Source: Straminergon stramineum
Lineage: Eukaryota > Streptophyta > Bryopsida > Hypnales > Calliergonaceae
DNA: 64,000 nucleotides
Assembly (NCBI GenBank): GCA_963920665.1
Contig: OY987269.1
Span: 11,224,501 to 11,288,500, forward strand
Reading direction: 5' to 3'
The translations under genes and the position numbers were made by a program. Each line of letters starts with the position of its first letter. The first letter of the stretch is position 1. Positions 12,621-25,726 of the stretch are shown here, in pieces. The notes beneath the pieces are model-generated. The model searched no databases. It worked only from the letters and a program-made list of their open reading frames with translations, and was not told where the DNA came from.

Positions 12621-14441
12621 TAGTATTTACTAATGATTTTTCACACAAGAGCTAGATTTATTTCTTACATACAAAAGATCAAACCTTTCATTTCTTTAAA
12701 ATCTTCAAGTCAATGATTGAAACAGAAGCTGGCAACAAAATCACCATATTGCAAAGTGATCATGGTGGAGAATATATGTCTACCCAATTCAAAAGTTATT
12801 GTACTCAAGAAGGCATTATTAAATAGCTAACCTAATCATATACAAGACAATAGAACAGCATTGCTGAAAGGCAAAATTGAACTATAATTGAGCGCACTAG
12901 AAGAATGGCCATGGAAAGCAAACTCCCAATATTTTTATAGAATGAGGTAGTATTTACAATGAATTATCTCATCAATCATAGTCCCATTTTGATCATGTGC
13001 GTGATTTTTTCCCCTTTCATGATTTGTTTTTTAATTGAAGGCCCAGTTATTGAGCCAGAAAAATTAGCCCATGATACAAATTTAACCATAAAAAAAAACA
13101 ATAGGTGAATAGGGCCTCCAACACACCAAACTTAGATACCCCTACACCTCCCATCAACCAAGTTTAGAACCACCATTAAACTCTTCTAAAATAGAAATAT
13201 CAAATATAGAGCATCTACCAGAAAGTAACCCCTCTATGCTTCAACCCTCTCACAATATACCCACCATCTCTTCCCTGGCCACACCTCTTGAACCTATGTA
13301 GCAGATAGATTCCACTGACACAATACAACCTCGTAGATTCTCTACGAATAATCGAAAACCATAGTCAAAACTCTAAGATTTTTGGCTTCTAGTAGTTTAG
13401 TAGTTGATATTTTTCATGAGCCACTTACTTATTCAGAAGCTATAGTTGACAACGATTGGCACACCGCAATCCATGCAAAAGTCTACTCTATTCTAATAAA
13501 CAACATTTGGGATATAGTTGATAGAACACTAGGAATGAAGTGAATTACAACAAAATGGCTCTTCAAACTAAAAAAGGGTCCCAATGGAAAATTTGAAAAA
13601 CAGAAAGCTTGCCTTGTAGCTTGCAACTTCTAGCAATTAAAAAGATGGAATTGACTATAATAAGATTTTTGCACCAGTGGTAAGTTGGTCTACAATTCGC
13701 ATTATTTTTTTTACCAGCTAAATATGGTTGGGACCTCTACCACATGGATGTAGTTACCGTGTTTTTGAATGGTATACTTGATGACAAAGTTATTATGGAA
13801 ATTCTTGAAGGTTTTCCCCATGCAAGTGATCCAACAAAGGTTTGTCGTATAAAATGTGTTTTTTATCATCAAAAGCAATCTTCAAGGGTATGATATGCCA
13901 CCATTGATAGATGGCTTTTTTCGCACACATTAACTTGAAGGCAAACACTAAGCTCTATTATTGATGCAATGATGGAAAAATAACAATAGTCCTTATCTAT
14001 GTAGACAATCTCCTAATTATGGGCAATGATATCAATAATATATCTCACCTCAAAACTGCTTTGAAGAACAAATTTGACATGACTAACTTAGCTATTGCCT
14101 CAAACTACTTAGGGGCCAAATTGTCCTACTCAAAATTAGGGATCTTTATTCATCAGCACACTTACATTGAATGTTTATTGGAGTGTTTTGGCTTACAACA
14201 TTACAACCCTACAAATCTTCTAATGAATCCAAAACAACAGTTAAACAAATACACACGTATACCTCCTATTGATGCACAAATCTATCGTTCTATGGTTGGC
14301 AGTTTGATATATGCCACTAATACTAGGCTAGATATTTGTTACGAGGTTAGTTGTATTAGTCGCTACATAGATAGCCCCAAGCAAGCACACTTTCAAGCAA
14401 CAAAACAAATTTTCAAATATTTAAAAGGTACTAAGGATTAT

Positions 14442-15692
14442 TGTCTCAGCCCTAGAAACACCTTACATCTCCAAATAGATTTTAAGAGACCTTCACAACT
14501 TTTAGGGCTCACCACGCTCTAATTCCAGTATCACTTAGGCCAAACTAACTAACATTGCACATGCCACGCACTCATAGCATTAGTTCTCATTTCCAACTTA
14601 TACTACCAAGTCCCAATTTCCAACACTACTAGCACACACTCCACTCATGACACCTAGCACATCACTTGGTGACATGGGGCGAAACTTCCATCTTACTATA
14701 CTAGGACTCATGTAGTACTACTCACCACAATCTTAACCGCCCTTAGTTGTCACTCCACTTCATACTAAGTTTGTTGTATATTTGCTACTCTCATATCAAC
14801 ACTAATCGGGACTCGCAATTCAGGACACATGCCAAAGGCCTAGCAAGGAGTGGGACTCCAACCAAATGGTGCCTCGGGATACACACACACAAGTGTCCTA
14901 TGGAGCCTTGAAGCTGGTGATGAAGTTGCATCACCACGCATGAGTCACTAGGACTCACTAAGGCTCCAAGAGGGAGGGAGGAAGAAGACCAACCTCTCTT
15001 ATAGTACTTTCTGTGGCATTCAGTAGCCCCCCCTCTTGTGGGTCAAAGGTACTTGCCAAACCCCCTTGGGTTTTGGAAGACCACCCGTTTCCAACCAAAA
15101 TCTCCAAGTTCTAATTCTGTTTTGACCTCCAAACTTCTAAACTTCCAAATGGCATAACTTGTGCTCAGATCTCCAAATCCCACATGCAAACCCATTTTGG
15201 ATATCTATGCGACGAATAAATGCCTATGGACTACTCACTTGTCCCATTAGAATAAGTTCTCACAAAATTATGGCCCTCCAAAGATTTGGATTCACGAGGA
15301 GCGGCGTCACACCTTCACCACGACCTTTTTCTTGGCCATTACTTTTGGCTCATGTCATGCTTTGTTGGGGGATTCTTTAGGAACCCCTCACACCTAGCCT
15401 TTGAGTGTCCCAGCACCACTAAGACACCCCCAACTTTGAACAACCATAACTTCTAGCCTACTAGTCCAAATCACGTGTTCTTTAGATGGTTAGAAGCATC
15501 TTTTCAAGAGCTTTCCAAAAATGTAAGACATGCTACTATTTTCTTCTTATACAAGGTGCTATTTCGCCTTGTTTTCTTGGGAGTCTCTCATTTCTCCCTT
15601 CTTAGTCTATTGCAAGGCTTGGAAAGTTACCCCCAAGGTCCCCCTTACTCACTAAGGCACTTCAAGCACCCCAAGAAGATAGGGGCATGACA
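14442..15692. mobile_element. Solo LTR, 1251 bp, inside the copia RT/RNase H
   Basis: The element starts TGTCTCAGCCC and ends GGGGCATGACA (TGTC...GACA inverted ends) and is flanked by a perfect 5-bp duplication, ATTAT (14437-14441 and 15693-15697). Removing it plus one ATTAT restores the copia reading KGTKDY followed by GLFFS, exactly as expected at the RT-RNase H junction. It is GC-richer than its surroundings, has no PBS, PPT or second LTR, and contains no credible coding region. Its size and ends suggest a Ty3/gypsy-type LTR left by recombination. Orientation is undetermined. Confidence 0.85.
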
Positions 15693-17621
15693 ATTATGGC
15701 CTTTTCTTCTCCTTTGAGAACTCGACGTCACTACAAACCTTTGTTGACGCTAACTAGAGGTAAGACCCAGACACTCGATGTTTAACATCTTGTATAATCT
15801 ACAAATTGGGCAACAATAACATTCTTTGGTCTAGCAAGTTGCAATCAATTGTGTCTCTTTCGACCACCGAAGTAGAATATTGAGTACTCAATGACACAAC
15901 CAAGGACATTATATATCTACAGAGTCTACCAGCTACAAGAACTAGGAGAATCTCTGCCCCAACTTGTACCGATCTTTAGTGATAATTAGTCTTGCATATG
16001 CTTAGCAAGCAATCCCATCCTTCATGCAAGAATGAAGCATATTAGAATTTAGGCATTTTTTATTAGAGAAAAAAATACAAGACCAAGAAATCTCTGTAAA
16101 CTTTACACCCACTTCAACTCAAGAGGCCAATTTTTTTTACGAAACCTCTCAACTACTCTACCTTTATGAATCATGATAAATAGACCCAAAACAGATATCC
16201 AACCCTTCCCAAACTTTGTAGATATCACTTCTTCTTAAAAAACCTAAATTTTACCCAAGCAGATGTGTGCCACCTATCTATCCACAATGCCCTCCTTACA
16301 TGCTTATGTTTGAAATCAGGACTTCAAGCACTCCTCTTAGAATTCCGATTATCCCACCAAAGGTTCATATTAGAAAAAAAGTTCTCCCAATCTTTCTCAT
16401 TTGAGCAACTCCATTCTGTTCACCTCAACTCTTTGAACGAATTGGCCTACTTCACAACCTTGTCTTCCACGACATCTTCAGAAACGGCCTAACAACTTTG
16501 CACCAAAAACCACACATGAGAAGACCCACTCCAACACCCAATTGCTCCAACGCCGAATCAGTAGCATGTACATCCAAAAAATCAACATCGACAACTCCAC
16601 CTGCCTCAAGAAAAGCACTTCGTCAATTTGCATACCAACAAATTCAAACCTCTAGATTCAGCAACAATTTCAACTCTCACCTTTGATATCAAATTTGTGA
16701 ACTCTTGCATTCTCACCAACATTTCAACTAACAACCATTTGTGCGTTGCCATCCTCTCATTGTGTTTTCTCACACACCCTACTCAAGAAAATAGAGAAAA
16801 TAGTGAGCAAGGGTGTGTATGTTGAAAACCTACTCACTATTCCGTCACCTGCTCTTTTGTTCCTTTATTTTTCATTAGATTATCATTCATCTAGTTGAGT
16901 TTGCTTGTATATATTCCCTTGCAGAAACTTATAAAGCATCAAGTCTTCTTATCTTTGGATTAACGTAACCAAGCTCTACTTGAGTATTCTTTACTGCTCA
17001 ATCTATTTGAGTCTTATTTACAACAATTTGTCCATTGATGCTTATAGTATGGTTGTTTTAATGAGAGAGTTTCAAATCCATACTTAGTTCTATTTGTCAT
17101 TGTATTGGTGCATGATGGTTCAAAAGTCTAAATGTTTTAATGATGACTTCCAAACAAAAGTTGTAGAATGCAATCCATAGATCATATCCATATGGTTAGA
17201 TCATTGTCTCATCGACTACATTAACCAATATTTTTTCATAAAAATTGAAATTAAAACTTGAAACATTCCTTCTAAAATTGATTATTGGTTAAGTATTAGA
17301 AATTTTCCCCCAAAAAATTCTCAAGTTCAAATTTTAAGTTTTAATTATGGTTGTGTTTTGAGATTTTTGTTTTATTTATTTCTTTTAATTGTTTTTGAGT
17401 GGCCATTTTTTGAACTTATAACATTAGTCTTTGAGGTCAATTGAACTTACCTTTCTTGAATTGTAAAATTTTTTTGAAGAAAATTTTCAAAAAATCTTTA
17501 TCATGTAAGCATTTACCATGCACAAACATTTAGATGGGTGAGAAAAACAAGATTCTATTGGCTTGGGACATGTTTGCATTCATCCCTTGCTTAAAATTTG
17601 AATTTCATATTAAGGGATTAA

Positions 17622-18539
17622 CCTCTCAAGGACCAAAAGGATACAATATGTTTAGGCTCTTCAAAATTTCAATAGCAAATTCTTGGTATTTTAATATTTT
17701 TGGTGAAACAAATATCAATATTCTATAAAATAGGATCTTGTAGAGTAACAAGTTGACATACTTTTTTCATTTTCCAATTGTTCAAAATTTCAATGTGAGA
17801 AGTGTTTTAAAATTTATTTAGGAAATGTAATCTAATAGAAAAAGGGAGAAAATATTCTTTTTTTTTCTAAGGAAAGGAATAGTAGGGATGAAAAAAAATA
17901 ATTTCCAGAAAATTTCTATTCTTTACTTTGTGCAAACAAATTGTGTTTGGAGAAGAAAATTTCAACTTTGTATTTTTAGCAATTTTAAAATTACAAGGTC
18001 CAATCTGGTGTAATTAAGAACACATAATAATTAGAATGATTCCAAATTTTTTGAAGATGTCTCAAAAAATATGCTAATAATATCAATTATTAAAGTTCAA
18101 AAATTGAAACACATTAAATTTTTGTTTAATTTTGTAGGATCCAATTTGGTTAGTTTTGGCTTTCTATTCCTTCTATTTCAAAATGTGTATAAATTTGAGA
18201 GAGATTTTTGTTTCGAATTTTTTTTAAATGAAAAAATACTAAATTTAACTTAGATTCCAATTTATAAAATTGATGGGGGTTGTGGGGGTTTAAAAAAGCA
18301 TCATTCAAATTCTTATAAATTTTGCTTCTTCCAAAGCTATATTTTTTGCCTTCAAAGGTTGATCATCCCAAATTATTATAATCTAAAAATCCTATAGTCA
18401 ATAATTTCCAAAATTAATTCCATACATACTAGACAGATTAGTCTTTACTTTTGTACAATTAAAATTAAAAAATTCAAGCATATCCATTGAAAATTCATTG
18501 AAAACCTCCATTGTCAAAAAGTTGTTAGGCTTTGGGGGG
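17622..18539. mobile_element. TTAA-bounded element, ~918 bp
   Basis: It starts CCTCTCAAGGACCAAAAGG after TTAA (17618-17621) and ends in GGCTTTGGGGGG before TTAA (18540-18543). The start resembles the CCC(C/T)TAAAGGACCAA ends of the elements at 42.6, 53.3 and 56.6 kb. Its left TTAA is shared with the split element on its left and its right TTAA with the next element. AT-rich, no coding capacity. Confidence 0.5.
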
Positions 18540-18543
18540 TTAA

Positions 18544-19106
18544 AGACCAAGGAGAAGTCTAAAATTCCAAAATTGTGAAGATGTGTTAGAAAATTAACCT
18601 TAAAAGAGTAATTTCGTGATTTTTAAGAAAAAATGTAAATTATTATCCATAGATCATATCGACATGATTCAATTACTCCAGACTAAAATGTTTTCTATTA
18701 AATATTTTCCAATAAAATTCAAAAATAAAAAATCAATTTTTCTTCTAAAATTATTTGTAGATTAGAAATTTTTCATTAATATAAGAATTATTTTCCATAT
18801 GTTCAAAATGATAATTTTTAAGGATTTTTATTATATGAATTTATTCAATTCTTTTTTCAAAGACCATTTTTTGAATTGAAAAAGTTATGTTTTAAGGTTA
18901 AACACACTTACACACTCGTGCCTCTAAATCTGCAAAATATTTGCAAATGCAAGTTCTTAAAATTGATATTTTAGAAATGTAAAAGAAACAAATACAAGAG
19001 TCTCACTTCAAACATTTAGATGAATGAAAAACCAAAGATTGTATGTGTTTGGGACATGTTTGCATTCATTTATTATATGAATTTTGCACTTAAGGTCTTG
19101 TAGGGG
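18544..19106. mobile_element. TTAA-bounded element, ~563 bp
   Basis: It lies between TTAA at 18540-18543 and TTAA at 19107-19110. The right end is GTCTTGTAGGGG; the left end AGACCAAGG lacks the usual CCC. It is a shorter relative of the element split by the copia insertion. No coding capacity. Confidence 0.5.
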
Positions 19107-19386
19107 TTAAAAGCACTAAGAGCCATCATATATAAGAATTCATTTTTTATAAGTAATAGAATTGTAACTTGCACGAGAATACAGAAGTAGTAGCATTCTA
19201 AAATTTCCAAATAGTATTTTTAGTTTCTTCAACCAAAAAGTAATATTTATAAGATTTTATTGAAGATCATATAGGAGATCATATATCAAAAGATAAATAA
19301 ATAAAAAAACATATTCATATTTGGGTTAATTGGGTAGACACTTGTTTCTTTTTTTATCCAACAATGCAAGACCTAAAATCTATTAT

Positions 19387-20308
19387 CCCCTAAATGACCA
19401 ACATGCATATTTTGGCTACATTGCAATTTTGGGTAGGTACATGTGACTAGAGATTTCCATATTTTTAGCCCAAATTTTAAAAGAAGGTGGGGACAAGGAA
19501 TATCTTTTATATGCACTAAATTTCATGACATTTGGAAATATGAGTCAAAAGTTATGGCCTAATATGTTACTTTTTTTGTAAATGGGTAGTCCAGGCAGTT
19601 TAGATAAAATCACTTTTTTCAGAAACAAAAACTTGAAATTGTTTTTTTAGAGTTCTATATACTTGAAAGCTTTGAATCATTCTATTTTGATCAATGAGTC
19701 AAAAGTTATGAGGAGTTTTTGTTTGCGGTCAATTATGGATTTTCTACTCTAAAATAAACTTTCAAGTCCTTTGCCTTATTTAATTTTCCATAATTTTGGA
19801 AAAAAAACTAAATCATAAGATGTAGATTGTTTATTATAACATTGCAACCATTGAGATTGGCATTTTTCAATTACATAATGAAATTCTTAACAATTTAGTA
19901 ATTTGAATCATTTTCTACTATTGTCTATTTACTATCTTTTTCCTATATGTTGTACAATTCCAAATGATCTGAAATTTTTCAAGCATTTGACCAACTTGTC
20001 TAGGTAAATGATCCAAAGAAGTATGACCATTTTGGATCTTTTTTCATAGAAAAGTGAGCTTGTGAAGTGCAACACCCTATTCTTTGCAGGGCCAAAAAAA
20101 TGATTTCAATGGATTTGAATGCTTATATCTTGCAATCCATGTGGTGGAAATTTCTGAAATGTTTACCACATGTTCTCTAGTCAGCATATTGCAAGATCCT
20201 ATGTCTATGTGTGTCAGAAAATTTTTTTTTTTCTAAAATTTGGTACTTGTACAAAAATGATTGTTTTGGAGCATTTTCAGTGAAAACATAGGCATGGAAC
20301 TTTAGGGG
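19387..20308. mobile_element. TTAA-family element, ~922 bp
   Basis: It starts CCCCTAAATGACCAAC (left flank TTAT) and ends AACTTTAGGGG before TTAA at 20309. Internal words such as AGTTATGAGGAGTTTT and CTACTCTAAAATAAACTTT are shared with the element at 56615-57544, so these two belong to one subfamily. Non-coding. Confidence 0.7.
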
Positions 20309-20312
20309 TTAA

Positions 20313-22590
20313 ATAGGCAAAGTCTATGGTTGTGAGATTTGGTGCATCATGGTCTCATAGAATATGATCAAGCCTATCTAAAAGAGGTATGAAAGAAAAA
20401 TACCCTAGAATATATGGGAATCATTATTTACTTTGTCCATGTAGAATTCTAAGTGGATTGTAGTTCCAATAGTTGTTTTTTAATTTTGTCTAGTTGGCCT
20501 TGCAGGTGTAGATAGAGTAAACAAATAGCCTATTTTCTTTTATAGTATGTGAAGTGGCCAAATATTTTGTAGATAAATCTAAAAGACATATGAATAGATT
20601 TGAATAGGTCTAATAGGCTAGGATTTGAAGCAGGTCAAATAGATGAAGGTATGTTTCCAATGAATAGTCACACTTTTTGTCAAATTTTCTTTTGGGACTA
20701 TAAGTCCAAATGTCTAATTGCATACTCTCTCTCTCTCTAGTGAAGAGCCCAAGTACTCTAGCGTGTCAAATTATCTAGTGTTGTACTACTTGCCGAAACT
20801 TATATCAATTAATATATTGAAAATTATTCTAATTGTCTTTGAGCAATTAGCTCAACTGTGTTAGTGTATTTTGAAATTGTGTGGAGCTTATAGGTGGTGA
20901 GTAATTGTGTTGTCAAGTTGTGAGAATAATTGCTGGAGCTAAGTCAAATAGTAATCGTGGACTAATTTCTAAGTAGTCCAATTGTGTGAATTGTGGATGT
21001 TATATTTGAAGATCAAATTGTAAAATTTGAATTAATTTGTGTTCATCAAAGTGATTAGTGAGCACTCACAGTTTGTGAGAATTATTGAGTCAATTTGTGC
21101 AAGAAGTTGTCGTGAACAGAAGGTTGTGTTGTTAAGTCGAATTGGAATTATTAGAGTATTGTCTGAGAGAGGTCAATTAAACAGTAGCATATGTCAAATT
21201 GGTGGGAGATTCCCCATGTTCTAATTGTCATAAATTTGTGTTTGGCTAATAGAGTAGTCCAATTATGTAGAATTAACTTAATTGTGATATTATATGAGAA
21301 TTGTGCAACAATTGGTTAATTGCTGGATGATCAAGTTGGTGTGAGGCCATGACTATCAAGTAGATAGTGTAGCCTGGGGTTGCGGGCTAATTGACTAAAT
21401 AGTGGCCAGTAGTCATAGAAAGCACGGTCTTAGGTGCTAGTCCAATAGTCATGTGGTCATTGGTCTAAAGTCTTGACAAATCGGTATAATTGAAGCTTGG
21501 ATAAAGCTAAAGGCAAATTGTTTGGAAAAGCTAAAGCTAGGGGGCTAACGTGAAGAATAAATCGACTAAACAAGGAATGAAATTCTAAACTTTTCATACT
21601 CTGCATACTGATCAAATAGATAGAAAACACGGATTTAATATTTGCATAATAAATTAGCAATTAGGCTAATAATATAGTACAGATTAGTTGAGGGAAAATA
21701 AAGAGGAATTAAAGTAATAAATAATTTCCCTAAAATTTTATTGTATTTCAAATATATACCTTGGTGCATTTGATTACGTTGATAGTGCATGCATTGTCAA
21801 GACAAATTGATCAAACCTGAGGAATTGACAAGAGGATTTGCCATGAGGCAAAAGCATACTATATAGGATTGGGACCGCATACATGGAGTCTATTATAAAT
21901 AGCATTTGGGATGGACTGAGACTATTTGACTAAGAGGGTGGGTTTCTTTGTTAAAATTCTAAAACAAAACGTAAAACAAAATAGATAAATATTCAAAATA
22001 CAAAAACAAGTGACCTTAGTCACGCAAATGTTAGACTTATTAACCTTTCCTTAGGAATTACCCCCCTATACTATATTTCCTTGGGTTTTGTCGAGTTGGC
22101 AAAATCCTTATTACATAGACATTTCATCCATAGAGATTTTCTATCCATAGAAAAAAAATAAAAACAAGTTATTTTTTTGGACATTTTTCAAATTTTTTAA
22201 TGCATTTTCTTGCCTCCTGCAGAACTCACTATTGACCACATCTTTCTTCTTATCCCAAGATCAAAAACTTCATTGTAGATATCCTTGGATTGTCCAAGAA
22301 AACAATTTGGATTGTTGCACTTTATATCACATCTTCATTAGAAAAAATCTAAACCCTATAGAAGGCGATTTCATTTTCATTTTCAGCCCCCTTGTGATGC
22401 AAATAAAAAACATTTAAAAAAAATGAAAATGAAAAAATTATATATATATATTCACCAATTTGACGAGGCACTAGTCAAATTCCTTTAAATTTATTTATTT
22501 ATTTTTCCATTGTAATTTCATTGCTACCATGCAAACTTGTAGCCTTCTAGACTTTGCAGGGTTCAGAATTTTTCTAATGCAATTTTTTTT
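20313..22590. other. AT-rich intergenic DNA
   Basis: No gene, RNA gene or well-bounded element recognised. A short (CT)n tract lies near 20730 and a (TA)n tract near 22440. Short open frames are small and lack any familiar motif. Confidence 0.5.
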
Positions 22591-22595
22591 AAAAT

Positions 22596-24069
22596 GGGTG
22601 ATTGTAAGAAACACTTGTACTCTTTTTTTGTCTTCTTGCCCTTGGACGGGTGGTTTCTTTCTCATAACTTTTGCATTGTTTGTCCGTTTGATGTGAAACT
22701 TGGAAGGAAGGTACATGTGGTAGTTGTAGAGGGTGATTGCAAGAAACACCTGCCGATTTTGTTGCGTTTTACTAATTTTTTGGGGAGTACTTTAAAATTA
22801 GAAAATAATTTTTTTTTAAAATTAAAAAAATATGAATAATGTATATACCTTTAAGATGAAGGTACCCATGGAAGGAATTGCATAGAAAAATTCTCTAAGT
22901 AGGAGAACAAGAAAAGTGCTAAGTCTCAAGAAAATACAAACCTTGGTGTTTTAATTAAGGAAAAATAGTAAAAATAATTAAATACACAAAATAAAACTAG
23001 CCATTTGCAACAACCCTAAGGAGATGGTCATTCACCAAATAACCCACCAAAATCATATTTTATATGTTAGAAAATGTAAGCAGAAAGAAGCTCTCTTTGT
23101 AGACTTCTACACCACAAAAAATTAACTATTTTTAAAATTCTTTCTTTGAATAGCTACAAGTCTACTAGAAGACCTTCTCCTCCAAATTTCGGCTCAGAAT
23201 TTGGTTTTGGGGGTTCTAAATAGTACCAAGAAACTCCAAATTGGCAATTGTGACATTGAATTGGGGTCTATTTGGGGATAATAAATTACTTTTGGAAATT
23301 ATGAAAAAAATTAGGGAAGGTGTATGATAGTCATGAGTACCTTCCCTATAAATCTTGAATCATTTGGAGACAAAACACAAAAGTTATGGGCAAAAAACTA
23401 ATCAACATACATCATGTGACACAAAATAGAATAGGTGTTTCTTGCAATCACTCTAGACATTGAGATTTTTTTCCAAATTTTTCCATATTATTTTTCTACT
23501 TTTAAACTTCCCCCAATTGGATGTCTATTTTTGCCATGTGGGAGGTTTTTAGTCCTATTTTGGATCCAAAAATGCAAGTTTGAAGCCACAAATTTGACAT
23601 GCTCGAGGTCTACTACCATTACAAGGATTGACTAGGAGTTTTTATGAAAATAGAAACATATTGATTGTACACATGGGGTCAAATCGACCTTCCTTTGCAC
23701 GAAGGCTACGAAGAGGGGAAAAAATTCCTATGTGAATGTTTCGGTGCAATGTGAGTGCAATCTTCTTTAGAAAAATTGCATATTTCATGGAATTTTTTCG
23801 ATTTCTTTGAATTACTAAAAATGAAGAGGTCTATAGACCCCTTTTTCTATTTTCTACTCCCAATGACTTCATTAGTACTCCACAATAGTCTATAGTACTG
23901 TATAGTATTGAATTGATGGTATAGATTTGTAGGTGCCTTGAATTGACAATTTCGATTTGATGGTGCATTGCTAACATACAATATTGATAGTTCTACATAG
24001 TACTATCAGTCCTATGGCCCAAAACTATGTTTTTGATTCAAAAACATGAAGTGTTTCTTGCAATCACCC
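22596..24069. mobile_element. 4-bp-TSD TIR element, copy 1 (1474 bp)
   Basis: Left end GGGTGATTGTAAGAAACACT, right end AGTGTTTCTTGCAATCACCC in inverted orientation. Flanks are AAAT (22592-22595) and AAAT (24070-24073), a perfect 4-bp target duplication. A second member of the same family (22731-23453) is inserted near its left end. No transposase is visible, so it is non-autonomous. Confidence 0.85.
22731..23453. mobile_element. 4-bp-TSD TIR element, copy 2 (723 bp, nested)
   Basis: Ends GGGTGATTGCAAGAAACACC and GGTGTTTCTTGCAATCACTC, flanked by TAGA on both sides (22727-22730, 23454-23457). It lies inside copy 1. Internal sequence near 22890-22930 (TCTCTAAGTAGGAGAAC) is shared with other copies at 26.9 and 28.7 kb. 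Confidence 0.88.
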
Positions 24070-24177
24070 AAATTTGATTTTATCTCAAGGTACTCTATAG
24101 ATTAAGTTGGGCCAATCAAAACAAGTTTGAGAAACTACCAAACTCTTTGTCCCTATAGCACTCATGTGTATTATGAA

Positions 24178-24590
24178 AAAGGTAGTTGCTCAGACTTCCT
24201 CAAGGTACATAGTTGCTCAAACTTTCATAGGGTAGCTGCTCAAACTTCTTTAGGGTATGTAGTTGCTCAAAGTTTCCTACATATGGTAGCTACTCAAACT
24301 TTCCTATAAGATAATTCAGCCTAAGACAAACACAACTCTGGACAAGCCTAATGCAATCCCACTTCTTCTTGTGCAATACATTTTACAAGACACATTTAAA
24401 CCACAAGAATTTTTTGTACAACAATAGGCATGTCGAGAGTTGTGCCTATCATGGGTTGAGTTACCTTATATGGTAGTTGCTCAAACTTCCTCAGGGTATG
24501 CAGTTTCTCAAACTTCCTTCGGGTATGTAGCTGCTCAAAGCTTCCTTAGGATATGTACAGTACAGTGCCCGCTCAAACTTCCTCAGGACA
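24178..24590. repeat. Minisatellite, ~28-bp unit (GTAGTTGCTCAAACTTCC)
   Basis: Two clusters (about 24178-24310 and 24465-24590) of a degenerate unit of the form GGTATGTAGTTGCTCAAACT, about nine units in all. The spacer holds unrelated sequence. Open frames crossing it are by-products of the repeat. Confidence 0.75.
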
Positions 24591-24599
24591 GCAGTTCTT

Positions 24600-25320
24600 C
24601 TACAGTTAGTAGCTGTTGACACAAAGTCTCCTCCCCTTCTATACTCTACTGTACTGTACCAGTTGAGCCAACTGAAAACCGGCCACACATGGAATTGAAT
24701 CTGATCCAAGTGGCTCTGTCCCAGCCTGTAATCAGTTCATGCAGGTCCAGTTACTTTGCCCCTTCAAGCACCCAAATATTCGCTGCACAGATCGCTTAAC
24801 TGAAAAGTTGCTCCGTTGTTTCCACATGCAAATGCCGGCTTCAGTTGGAATGCAGAAGATATATACCGACTACTCACTACTGTAGTACCGCATATATATG
24901 ACTTCACAACAACAAATCGTGACATCGAATGACGCCGATGGCCGACGCCGACGGCCACCAGAAGAAAATTACAGACACTGCCGTCGGATCCCGGCGTCGG
25001 ATTGCACGGTATAACTAAGGTTCTTTTCCAGCTACTGTACACATCGATCCGAATTCCAAAACCGACTGAATCAGCTACAGTAGGCTTTCCCCAGTCAAAA
25101 CCGGTGTGGAGAGAGGGGAGGTACTCCGTAACTGCCGGATGGGCCTGCAGTGATCGATGAAGTCTGAGTTTGAGTGGTGTCACTGATTTGGGAGTCTGTG
25201 ACTGGTGCACAGGTTTATGAGTGGTTGCGTTTGATTTGGGAAGGAGACAAAAGTGCAGTGTAAAAGAATGTGGAGTTAGTAGGAGTGGTGGGACACTTTA
25301 GTGTGCCATGATCTGCCCAT
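24600..25320. other. GC-richer island of unknown nature
   Basis: Base composition rises clearly above the surrounding desert. The longest open frame, 24764-25210 on the minus strand (148 codons), has no recognisable domain, hydrophobic pattern or family motif, and there is no clear splice context. It could be a relic of a gene, a promoter, or part of a retroelement LTR. I do not call it a gene. Confidence 0.35.
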
Positions 25321-25726
25321 CGTAGCTAGCTAGGCAATTACATGCACCATGTTCTTCAACTTTAACCCTCTAAGGACGCAGAGACATGTGAGTCAGACCT
25401 GTGAGTCAGAGGTAGTCACCCAAAGGCTGCTTCGATTATTGCACCAATAGGTGTATTCTTTGTTTCTACAGTGAACAATGATGTCATCCATCGAGCACTT
25501 TTTCTGCTGAGTGTCTTTTAAGGCTTTAACCCATAAACTTCAACATAAGGACATTTTCACCTAAAATGATCTGCATCAACTCATGCAGTGTTTCTTTTAT
25601 GCACAATTCTTCACCAATTGGTTGTAGCCAAAAGATGCTGGCTATTTTTTGTAATGGAAATTTCCATTTTGGGGAGGTCAACATTGCCAGATGATTGTTG
25701 TATTTTATTATTTTAACTCCTATTAA

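Larger units (their letters stand above)
10102..17025 (+). mobile_element. Degenerate Ty1/copia LTR retrotransposon
   Basis: The LTRs are at 10102-10309 and 16820-17025. Both start TGT(C/T)GAAAAC and end TTTACAACA, and they differ at roughly 15% of positions by eye, so the copy is old. Flanks are ATTTA and ATTTG, a 5-bp target duplication with one change. A primer-binding site (TGGTATCAAAGC, initiator-Met-tRNA type) follows the 5' LTR. In order I see a gag zinc knuckle near 11216-11260 with its second Cys replaced by Tyr, and a protease-like NSGTSGH near 11380. Next come integrase with SDHGGEY near 12757, RT with VFLNGILDD near 13764, RT C-terminus 14030-14441 (VGSLIYATNTRLDI) and RNase H near 15828 (WSSKLQSIVSLSTTEVEY). 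The gag-RT-RNaseH order is copia type. Stops and frameshifts break every domain, and two later insertions interrupt it. It cannot encode a functional polyprotein. Confidence 0.92.
8985..17617. mobile_element. TTAA-flanked element split by a copia insertion
   Basis: The left part (8985-10101) starts just after TTAA with CCCTTTGAAGACCAAGG. The right part (17026-17617) ends in GGGA before TTAA at 17618. Both parts resemble the shorter copy at 18544-19106: left-part words such as CCAAAATTGTGAA recur at about 18571, and the right-part ATCCATAGATCATATC recurs at about 18648. The whole copia element sits between them. Removing it leaves about 1.7 kb. No coding capacity is recognised in the host element. 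Confidence 0.45.
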
